Shown one piece after another: positions 17,216-25,278 of a stretch of DNA of 50,567 nt (the first letter of the stretch is position 1; every line of letters begins with the position of its first letter). A model generated the notes under the pieces. It was given only the letters and a program-made list of their open reading frames with translations, was not told where the DNA came from and did not search any database. Origin of the DNA: Balneolaceae bacterium. GTDB taxonomy: Bacteria > Bacteroidota > Rhodothermia > Balneolales > Balneolaceae. The position numbers and the translations under genes are program-made. The stretch covers positions 1 to 50,567 of the forward strand of contig VEMX01000065.1 in NCBI GenBank assembly GCA_009711805.1. Reading direction: 5' to 3'.

Positions 17216-19885
17216 TTGAGTAAAGAAATACCCGCACAATACGATCCCACCAAGGTAGAAGACAAATGGTACTCCTACTGGATGGAGAACAAATATTTCT
17301 ACTCCACTCCCGATGACCGTGACCCTTTTACTATCGTCATCCCTCCTCCCAATGTAACGGGGGTACTCCACATGGGGCATATGCTCAACAACACCATTCA
17401 GGATGTACTGGTGCGTAAGGCCCGCATGGAAGGGTACAATGCCTGTTGGGTGCCTGGAACCGACCACGCCTCTATTGCCACCGAAGCTAAAGTAGTACAG
17501 AAGCTCCGCAAAGAAGGAATCAAGAAAAGTGATATCGGGCGGGATAAGTTTTTGGACCATGCCTGGGAATGGACCCACAAACATGGCGGGATTATCCTGG
17601 ACCAGCTTAAAAAATTAGGTGCAAGCTGCGACTGGGACCGCACTACCTTCACTATGGATGAAAAGTATTCCGAAAGCGTCATTGATGTGTTCATTGACCT
17701 GTTTGAAAAAGGTAAAATATACCGTGGTGCCCGGATGATAAACTGGGACCCTGAGGCCAAAACTGCTCTAAGTGATGAAGAGGTGATTCACAAGGAAGTC
17801 AACTCCAGGCTCTATCATATTAAATACAAGATTGTGGGCGAAGATGAGTATGTAACCATCGCAACCACTCGCCCCGAAACGATCCTCGGGGATACAGCCG
17901 TTTGTGTGAATCCTGAAGATGAGCGTTATACTCAACTCAAAGGAAAGAAAGTGATTGTACCCCTGGTAAACCGTGAGATCCCGGTAATCGAGGATGACTA
18001 TGTAGATGTGGAATTTGGCACCGGCTGCCTGAAAATTACCCCGGCCCACGATGTGAATGACTATGAGATTGGCCAGCGGCATAAGCTGGAAACCATCAAC
18101 ATGATGAATGCCGATGGCACCGTCAGTGAAGAGGGTGAGCTTTATATCGGCAAAGACCGTTTTGAGGTCCGAAAGGAAATAAGCAAGGATTTAGAAGAAG
18201 CCGGCCACCTGATCAAAGTAGAAGATTATCAGAACAAGGTGGGATATTCGGAACGAACCGATGCCGTTATAGAGCCGCGCCTGTCCCTGCAGTGGTGGGT
18301 TGATATGAAAGAACTCAGCCAGCCGGCCCTGGAAAATGTAATGAACGACAATGTAGAATTCCATCCGTCCAAGTTCAAAAACACCTATCGCCACTGGATG
18401 GAAAACATCAAGGATTGGTGTATCAGCCGGCAATTGTGGTGGGGACACCGCATCCCGGCTTATTACTTTGGGGAAGGTGACGAAGATTTTGTGGTGGCCA
18501 AGACTCCCGAAAAAGCTTTAGAATTGGCGAAAGAGAAATCGGGCAATACAGGCTTAACCTTCGATGATCTTAAGCAGGATGAAGATGTACTGGATACCTG
18601 GTTCTCTTCCTGGTTGTGGCCAATCTCCGTATTTGACGGATTTTATGAAGAAGATGAAGTAGACTACTACTATCCAACCAACGACCTGGTGACCGCTCCC
18701 GAAATCATGTTTTTTTGGGTGGCGCGTATGATTATCTCCGGATATGAATACCGGGATGAACAGCCCTTCAGGAATGTATACTACACCGGTATTGTCCGGG
18801 ACAAAAAGGGCCGTAAGATGAGTAAGAGCCTGGGGAACTCTCCCGATCCGCTTAAGCTCATCAAAGAGTATGGTGCTGATGGCGTTCGTATGGGACTGCT
18901 TTTTGCCACTCCTGCCGGCAACGATCTCCCCTTCGATGTGAAACTGTGTGAACAGGGGCGTAATTTCTCCAATAAAATCTGGAACGCTTTCCGTTTCCTC
19001 ACCATGAACATGGATGAAAACGAAAGCTACACCCCTACCCTTGAAATTAACGAAGAAGATTTGTCGGACCGTTGGATGTTGGCCCGGCTGCAAGAAACAA
19101 TTTGCGGGGTTGATGAGGACTTTGAAAAGTACCGCCTCAATGATGCTATTAAAAAAGTATACTCCCTGATCTGGGACGATTTTTGCGACTGGTATATTGA
19201 ACTGGCCAAAGCGGATAACTATGGGGATAGCATTCCAACCGCCAAGCTGAATACCGCTCTGGGATTCTTTGAGCAATTAATGAAACTGCTCCACCCATTC
19301 ATGCCCTTTATTTCAGAAGAAATCTGGCAACACATTCAGGAGCGTTCAGCAGAAGAAGCCCTCCTTGTTTCGGAATGGCCCGAATTTGATGAAACTGTGT
19401 ACCGTAAAGAAGACATTGAATTCTTTGGCATCTTCCAACAGATGATCTCCTCACTTAGAAATATCCGTGCCGAAGTAAATGTATCTCCCAAAGAAAAACT
19501 GGATGTATTCATTAATACCAAAACAGCCGACTTTGCCGCCAAACTAACCTCCAACCGCTGGATGATAGATAAACTGCAGGCTATTGGTAAACTAACCGTT
19601 TCTGACAAGGTGGAAAAACCCAAGGTATATTCATCTGCTATTGTAGAAGGCCACGAGATTTATGTATCTCTTGAAGGCTTGATTGACTTTGACAAGGAAA
19701 GAGAGCGAATCAATAAAGAAATTAAGCGGCTCGAAGGATTCCTGAAAGGCATTAAGGGTAAACTCTCCAATGATGGATTTGTAAACAATGCCCCGGATGC
19801 CGTTGTAGCCAAAGAACGCAAAAAGAAATCAGATACCGAAGACAGTATTGCCAAACTGAAAGAACAGTTAAAGGACTTTTCCTGA
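17216..19885 (+). CDS. valS: Valyl-tRNA synthetase
   Basis: An 889-residue class Ia aminoacyl-tRNA synthetase. It has PPPNVTGVLHMGHM (HIGH motif region), the editing domain with TTRPETILGDTAV, GTDHASIATEAKV, ISRQLWWGHRIPAYY, KMSKSLGNSPDP (KMSKS) and a C-terminal coiled coil (LEGFLKGIKGKLSN) typical of ValRS. Charges tRNA-Val in the cytosol. The open frame extends upstream to 17111 but those residues (PLCAPPCSLWF) come from the GxxExxY remnant. The TTG at 17216 gives MSKEIPAQYDPTKVEDKWY, which agrees with the family N-terminus, so I chose it. There is no good ribosome-binding site. The normal upstream region appears displaced by the remnant. Confidence 0.95.
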   Translation: MSKEIPAQYDPTKVEDKWYSYWMENKYFYSTPDDRDPFTIVIPPPNVTGVLHMGHMLNNTIQDVLVRKARMEGYNACWVPGTDHASIATEAKVVQKLRKEGIKKSDIGRDKFLDHAWEWTHKHGGIILDQLKKLGASCDWDRTTFTMDEKYSESVIDVFIDLFEKGKIYRGARMINWDPEAKTALSDEEVIHKEVNSRLYHIKYKIVGEDEYVTIATTRPETILGDTAVCVNPEDERYTQLKGKKVIVPLVNREIPVIEDDYVDVEFGTGCLKITPAHDVNDYEIGQRHKLETINMMNADGTVSEEGELYIGKDRFEVRKEISKDLEEAGHLIKVEDYQNKVGYSERTDAVIEPRLSLQWWVDMKELSQPALENVMNDNVEFHPSKFKNTYRHWMENIKDWCISRQLWWGHRIPAYYFGEGDEDFVVAKTPEKALELAKEKSGNTGLTFDDLKQDEDVLDTWFSSWLWPISVFDGFYEEDEVDYYYPTNDLVTAPEIMFFWVARMIISGYEYRDEQPFRNVYYTGIVRDKKGRKMSKSLGNSPDPLKLIKEYGADGVRMGLLFATPAGNDLPFDVKLCEQGRNFSNKIWNAFRFLTMNMDENESYTPTLEINEEDLSDRWMLARLQETICGVDEDFEKYRLNDAIKKVYSLIWDDFCDWYIELAKADNYGDSIPTAKLNTALGFFEQLMKLLHPFMPFISEEIWQHIQERSAEEALLVSEWPEFDETVYRKEDIEFFGIFQQMISSLRNIRAEVNVSPKEKLDVFINTKTADFAAKLTSNRWMIDKLQAIGKLTVSDKVEKPKVYSSAIVEGHEIYVSLEGLIDFDKERERINKEIKRLEGFLKGIKGKLSNDGFVNNAPDAVVAKERKKKSDTEDSIAKLKEQLKDFS

Positions 19886-19890
19886 TCACC

Positions 19891-20042
19891 GGTACTGCCC
19901 GAATATAAACTCTGCCATTCGATGGCAAGGAATCGGGGCGAAGGAGTGGGTTTCCCAGTTGTTCCAAAATTTCAGTAGTAAGCAACCGATCTATTGGTTG
20001 GCCAGCAAGTCCTCTCCTCCAGGAGAGGATTTAGGTGAGGTG
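19891..20042 (+). repeat. Direct repeat A, copy 1 (152 bp)
   Basis: Nearly identical to 20457-20608; differences are limited to a few bases. It starts 6 bp after the valS stop codon and contains a CCTCTCCTCC/GGAGAGG hairpin followed by ATTTAGGTGAGGTG. Confidence 0.85.
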
Positions 20043-20166
20043 GAGAATAAAGGCTATTATCCTATTACAGCTTGAAGCACCTTCTTCGCTCAAGACTAAA
20101 AAGATCAGTAAAACCCTAACGAACCCCGAGGGATGCTTTCAGCAGGGAGGGATCGAAAGTAAAGGG
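19979..20166 (+). repeat. Direct repeat B, copy 1 (188 bp)
   Basis: Nearly identical to 20878-21065 at an offset of exactly 899 bp. It overlaps the end of repeat A, so the hairpin unit is shared. It also holds the TTCGCTCAAGACTAAAAAGATCA motif region at 20081-20107 in its second half. Confidence 0.85.
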
Positions 20167-20456
20167 TAGTGACCACCTTAAAGCTCTCTTAAGTCTTACA
20201 GCGAGTATCGGGGTTTCATTACAGCGAACAAAGCCCGTCGAGCGCTGACTTAAGAGCGGGGGCCTCGCAAGTTTCTGACTTGCTTTAGGAAGAAAAATTG
20301 TTGTACATACGCCCACAGAAACCCCTTTCATTTAATTTTAGGGTAATACATGGTGCGATACCCTTTATACGCCAAAGGCATCGCTTCGTGTGAAGTCAAA
20401 GACTTCCCGGTTATTTACTTTTCAGTCACCGCTCCGCTAAAGACTGAAAAGATCGG

Positions 20457-20608
20457 GGTACTGCCCGAATATAAACTCTGCCATTCGATGGCAAGGATTC
20501 GGGGCAAAGGAGAGGGTTTCCCAGTTGTTCCAAAATTTCAGTAGTAAGCAACCGATCTATTGGTTGGCCAGCAAGTCCTCTCCTCCAGGAGAGGATTTAG
20601 GTGAGGTG
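20457..20608 (+). repeat. Direct repeat A, copy 2 (152 bp)
   Basis: Second copy of the 19891-20042 repeat. It is preceded by a hairpin with 9-bp arms TTTTCAGTC (20419-20427) and GACTGAAAA (20442-20450). No coding function is seen. Confidence 0.85.
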
Positions 20609-20877
20609 AAAGTATATGGCAGTCTCCCCGTTCACGGCAACTGATGTGGGCAGCGTTGATGTAGATACCAGGCATATTTCAGGAGATCGCTGCGTCGGTA
20701 TTGAACCAGGCCTGATTGAAGGTTTGAGCTCCTCGCGAATGGCTCCTCCCCGCGGGGACTCGTTCTGAATGACACCTTGATTTGAGGATAGGAAAGAAAA
20801 AATTAATAAAAGCCCCCCCTCCGGACGTCTGCGGCGCTCAAGGAAAGAGCTTTTCAGTTGCTACAAAATCTCAAAAG

Positions 20878-21065
20878 TAAGTAACCGATCTATTGATTAC
20901 CCAGCAAGTCCTCTCCTCCAGGAGAGGATTTAGGTGAGGTGGAGAATAAAGGCTATTATCCTATTACAGCTTGAAGCACCTTCTTCGCTCAAGACTAAAA
21001 AGATCAGTAAAACCCTAACGAACCCCGAGGGATGCTTTCAACAGGGAGGGATCGAAAGTAAAGGG
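20878..21065 (+). repeat. Direct repeat B, copy 2 (188 bp)
   Basis: Second copy of 19979-20166, with changes mainly at the start (GATTACCC for GGTTGGCC) and one base near the end. The whole 19886-21335 gap of 1450 bp between valS and uvrD is made of such repeats and unrecognised sequence; I see no gene in it. The uvrD promoter must be near 21240-21330, where the sequence becomes AT-rich. Confidence 0.85.
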
Positions 21066-21335
21066 CTATGAGCGCTGTTTGCTGTCCTCAAACTTGCCCC
21101 GGAAAACAACGGAGAGATAACCCACCGGAAGGGACATGTTGAGGAACCATAGCATTACACAGCATATCCCGCCGCCCGATTATCCATATAAAACTAAGGT
21201 TGTTTCCCAATTGCACCTTATACCCCTTAAAAAAAGATTGAAATTAAACCACCAATAAAATACTAAAATCAATATCTTATCAAATTCAATAGGTGCAAAA
21301 TTATTCCAATACAACTATAGCGCGTACTTCTATTT

Positions 21336-23618
21336 ATGAAGACATTTTCCCTGGCATCCGAAGAACCCAAAAAAGACCCGGATTTTCTCCAATCACTTAA
21401 TGAACAACAGTACAAAGCAGTAACCCACACCCGCGGCCCCCTGCTTATTGTAGCCGGTGCAGGTTCGGGTAAAACACGCGTACTTACCTATCGCATAGCC
21501 TACCTGCTCCAGCAGTTTAAAGCAGCTCCCAATGAAATCCTGTCCCTGACTTTTACGAATAAAGCAGCACGCGAAATGAAAGAGCGTATTGGTAAGCTGA
21601 TTGGCGATAAAGCAGGAAAACTATGGATGGGAACCTTTCATTCTATCTTCTCCAAGATACTGCGGTTTGAAGCCGAAAAAATTGGCTTTGGTTCTGATTT
21701 CACCATTTATGATACCAGCGACTCACAGGTGGTCATCAAGCAAATTCTGCAGGAATTGAATTTTGACCCCAAAGAGATTAAACCCCGGGTCATCCATAAC
21801 AAAATTAGTGATTCTAAAAATGAGCTGATTGATCCCGATACATATCTGCAGCGGTTTGTGAGTAGTACCCTCGACGACATCACGGCACGGGTGTATACCA
21901 TCTATGCCAAGCGGCTCAAACAAAGCAATGCTATGGATTTTGATGACTTGCTGGTGAAACCCATCCAACTTTTTGAGGAACACCCTGATGTTCTCGAAAA
22001 ATACCAGGACCGTTTTAAATACATCCTGATTGATGAGTACCAGGATACCAACCACGCCCAGTACAAAGTAACCAGGATGCTGGCTGATAAATACAAAAAC
22101 ATTTGTGTGGTTGGGGATGATGCCCAAAGTATTTACTCCTTTCGCGGGGCTGATATTTCCAATATCCTCAACTTTAAGGAAGACTATGAAAATGCCACCC
22201 AGGTTCCCCTGGAGCAAAATTACCGATCTACCAAGTCTATCCTCCAATGTGCGGATTCCATCATTAAAAAGAACACCAAGCAGCTCGACAAAACCCTTTG
22301 GACTGATAAAGAATATGGTGACAGTATTACCCTGCTTGAAAATTTTGATGAACGGGATGAAGCTAACCGGGTAGCCAACTACATTAATGAACTGAAAATG
22401 CGGCATGGCTATCAAAACAATGATTTTGCCATACTGTACCGCACTAATTACCAATCCCGGGTATTTGAAGAAGCTTTCCGCCGAAAGGATATTGCGTACC
22501 AACTGGTGGGCGGACTCTCGTTCTATCAGCGAAAAGAAATTAAGGATGTCCTGGCCTATCTTACCCTGCTGGTAAATCCTCATGACGAAACCAATCTTCT
22601 GAGGATTATTAATGAACCTTCAAGAGGAATAGGACAAAAATCTATACAGGATTTATTAAAACAAGCGCGGGAAGAACGGAGAAGCGTGTGGAGTATCCTT
22701 CAGAATGTAGAACAAACCGATGTTTACAAGCCTGCAAAAGTTCGTATTCGTGAATTTGTGGATATGATTAATAAGCTGCGCTCTGAGCTCGAACATGGAT
22801 TGAGCATAACCGAAGTAACCAAAGCAATGATGGAACAATCAAGGTATATGAAAGCTTTGGTTGAGGAAAATTCCCCTAAATCCATGATGCGAAGGGAAAA
22901 TGTTATAGAACTTCAAAATGCCATTTCATACTACGAAAAAGGAAACAGCAAGCCCTCATTAAGTGCTTTTTTGCAGGAAATCAGTCTTATTACTGACACC
23001 GATAAGTTTGACGAGTCTAAACCGGCAGTAACCCTGATGACTGTGCACGGCTCAAAAGGACTGGAATTCCCGGTCGTATTTATCGTAGGGCTTGAAGAAA
23101 ACCTCTTTCCTGTGGGAGCCCGCCAAAATTTTGATGTTGATATAGAAGAAGAACGGCGCCTTTTTTATGTAGCCATTACCCGTGCTGAGGAACGACTGTA
23201 TTTTAGCCATTGCCGCAGCAGGTTCAAGTTTGGAGAAGAGCTCAAACAACTCCGCTCCCGTTTCCTCGATGAAGTAGATTCAGGAGTGGTACGAACGGAG
23301 ACCGGAGCTACCATCTCCCAGAAAGAGGAAAGCAGTTCGCTGCAAAAAAATAAGGACACCTCTACCCGCGTTGAGTACGACTGGAAGCAGCCAAAACAAA
23401 AGAGATCGGCTTCCTCGTCCACAACCATCCACTACGACTACCAGGATGGTGACGATCCTTTCCAGGTAGGAACCAAGGTTATTCACAAAAAATTTGGCCC
23501 TGGAAAAATTATCAGCCGGTCAGGTATAGGCAATGATGCCAAAGTTGTTGTATTTTTTAAAAGCAGGGGCCAAAAGAAGTTGATGTTGCGTGCAGCCCCT
23601 CTGCAAATCATCGGTTAG
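21336..23618 (+). CDS. pcrA: ATP-dependent DNA helicase UvrD/PcrA
   Basis: A 760-residue superfamily 1A 3'-5' helicase acting in nucleotide-excision and mismatch repair and in clearing replication blocks. Motifs in order: Q motif LNEQQYKAV, I AGAGSGKT, Ia TFTNKAAREMKERI, II LIDEYQDTNHAQY, III VGDDAQSIYSFRGA, IV LEQNYRST, V TVHGSKGLEFPVVF, VI VAITRAEERLYF. The C-terminal VGTKVIHKKFGPGKI is the Tudor-like domain that binds RNA polymerase in PcrA/UvrD. The ATG at 21336 is followed by a short poorly conserved lead before the Q motif. The barrel gene starts 24 bp downstream. Confidence 0.95.
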   Translation: MKTFSLASEEPKKDPDFLQSLNEQQYKAVTHTRGPLLIVAGAGSGKTRVLTYRIAYLLQQFKAAPNEILSLTFTNKAAREMKERIGKLIGDKAGKLWMGTFHSIFSKILRFEAEKIGFGSDFTIYDTSDSQVVIKQILQELNFDPKEIKPRVIHNKISDSKNELIDPDTYLQRFVSSTLDDITARVYTIYAKRLKQSNAMDFDDLLVKPIQLFEEHPDVLEKYQDRFKYILIDEYQDTNHAQYKVTRMLADKYKNICVVGDDAQSIYSFRGADISNILNFKEDYENATQVPLEQNYRSTKSILQCADSIIKKNTKQLDKTLWTDKEYGDSITLLENFDERDEANRVANYINELKMRHGYQNNDFAILYRTNYQSRVFEEAFRRKDIAYQLVGGLSFYQRKEIKDVLAYLTLLVNPHDETNLLRIINEPSRGIGQKSIQDLLKQAREERRSVWSILQNVEQTDVYKPAKVRIREFVDMINKLRSELEHGLSITEVTKAMMEQSRYMKALVEENSPKSMMRRENVIELQNAISYYEKGNSKPSLSAFLQEISLITDTDKFDESKPAVTLMTVHGSKGLEFPVVFIVGLEENLFPVGARQNFDVDIEEERRLFYVAITRAEERLYFSHCRSRFKFGEELKQLRSRFLDEVDSGVVRTETGATISQKEESSSLQKNKDTSTRVEYDWKQPKQKRSASSSTTIHYDYQDGDDPFQVGTKVIHKKFGPGKIISRSGIGNDAKVVVFFKSRGQKKLMLRAAPLQIIG

Positions 23619-23642
23619 TTACAGACGGAAGAATACGATAAA

Positions 23643-25154
23643 ATGAGAAAAGCACTACTCACACTTATCTGGGTGTGTACATGTATTAGTTTGAGTTATG
23701 CTCAAGCAGTTTTAACGCCCGAGAATATGGCCCTGGGTGGCGGGGGAAGTACATATATTAACGACTATCAAGCCAACTTTTATAACCCGGCCAACCTTAT
23801 GATCAAAGACCATCCCGGTTCTTTTGACATAGGAGTAGCTGTTGGCGGCATCTATTTTGATCCTGTGCTGAACTACCGGGGGCTCCAAGATCAATTCCAT
23901 AACCTGAAAGATTATATCCAAAGCTATGATCCTTCTTCTTACACCTTAACGCCAAAGATGAGGAACCAAATACTGGAGCAAGACTTCAAACCCGGGGCCA
24001 GCATCTCATCAAACCAAAGCCGATACGATATCACCCTTTTGGGATTAAAATGGGAAAACAAAAACTCAGCTATTTCTCTTGCATTCCGCAGCCGAACCTC
24101 TTCTAAATACACCACCGGAAAAGAATGGTATACTGATTACATTTCAGCTGTCAATGGTATTGAGACTATGGACCGCACTCTTACTCACCGTTATCAAACT
24201 TTGCATGAAATATCCTTTGGCTATGCAGAGTCCTTTCCTTTTTTAAGCGGACTAACCCCCCGGCTCGACAAATTCATCATTGGCATAGCACCCAAACTGG
24301 TTTTTGGAGGAGGGTACCTGGACGCTTCCTGGACCAACATTTATGAACGAAGCATAATCAGTGGTGAAATCAACCGGATTCAATCGCTAAATTATTCAGC
24401 AACAGGAAATTTTGGGGCGGCCGTCTCCGATTATAATGTAGGAATGGACGCCCGACAGGCAGTCTCCAACAATTTTGATTATGATGCATCTTCAATCTAC
24501 GGCATTGGGGCAGGCCTCGATATTGGCGTTACCTACTTGCTGACCCTTGGTGATGATTTATCAGCAATACACTCGGGCAACGAACTTACCCGAAAATCGC
24601 TGCGGGTATCCTTCTCGATGACCGATATTGGTTTTATCTCCTATTCGCAGGATGAAGTAACCATCGACAGTCCCCAAGACACTACCCTTGTGGAGGCGTT
24701 CCCGGCCCAATTGGCCCAAGAACCCTTTATGGGCATACAAGGGCAGTATCTTAACTTTATTGAGGCCTATGGTGAAGACAACCCATTAAAAAGCTCAAAC
24801 AGAATCACCGATACCTTTTCCACTCTTTTGCCGCTTGCCCTGCATGGCGGCATTATGCTCGACCTGAACCGCATTAAGCTGATGAGTGATTTAAGTATAG
24901 GACTCACCAAAAATGCCTTTAATTCCACAACCCTAATATCATCTTTTGGTATAGAGCTGAGACCCCTCAAATTTATGCCGCTGAGAGCCGGTATCCAGTT
25001 AGAATCAAGTGAAGTGAATTTTCTAAGTGTAGGAACTGGTATTGAAAGCCGGTATTGGGATTTTTCAGTAGCTGCACAGCTGTCGCCGGAGCCTCTCCCC
25101 TCTTTTGGGGCTGTATCGGGATTCTCAATGGCGACACTTCGTTTTCATTTTTAA
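23643..25154 (+). CDS. Outer-membrane beta-barrel protein, DUF5723-like
   Basis: A 503-residue exported protein (signal peptide ending SYAQ, about residue 21). The mature start has ENMALGGGGSTYINDYQANFYNPANLM, the G-G-x-x-x-(A/Y)-x-x-D-x-x-A-x-x-x-NPA-x-L pattern shared by FadL/PorV-like and DUF5723 barrels of Bacteroidota. The rest alternates hydrophobic and polar residues in probable beta strands and ends in an aromatic strand (ATLRFHF), the usual Bam recognition signature with a terminal phenylalanine. Likely an outer-membrane barrel of unknown cargo. It follows uvrD by 24 bp and could be co-transcribed, though functions are unrelated. Confidence 0.7.
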   Translation: MRKALLTLIWVCTCISLSYAQAVLTPENMALGGGGSTYINDYQANFYNPANLMIKDHPGSFDIGVAVGGIYFDPVLNYRGLQDQFHNLKDYIQSYDPSSYTLTPKMRNQILEQDFKPGASISSNQSRYDITLLGLKWENKNSAISLAFRSRTSSKYTTGKEWYTDYISAVNGIETMDRTLTHRYQTLHEISFGYAESFPFLSGLTPRLDKFIIGIAPKLVFGGGYLDASWTNIYERSIISGEINRIQSLNYSATGNFGAAVSDYNVGMDARQAVSNNFDYDASSIYGIGAGLDIGVTYLLTLGDDLSAIHSGNELTRKSLRVSFSMTDIGFISYSQDEVTIDSPQDTTLVEAFPAQLAQEPFMGIQGQYLNFIEAYGEDNPLKSSNRITDTFSTLLPLALHGGIMLDLNRIKLMSDLSIGLTKNAFNSTTLISSFGIELRPLKFMPLRAGIQLESSEVNFLSVGTGIESRYWDFSVAAQLSPEPLPSFGAVSGFSMATLRFHF

Positions 25155-25278
25155 AGCCTGACACTTTGCCCTACATTACTGACAGGTAGTTCACGGTACT
25201 GACGGTTTGTTTTAGTCTGATAAATCTGGCTCCGTATTTGCGAGATAAGAGAAAAATAAAAGATTGCAATTATTATTT

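Noticed and set aside
18554-19276. 240-residue minus-strand open frame within valS
   Set aside because: Antisense shadow of a conserved synthetase; no recognisable domain or start context.
19886-21335. Repeats considered as a CRISPR array
   Set aside because: Repeat units are 150-190 bp, few, irregularly spaced and overlapping, with no spacer regularity and no cas genes.
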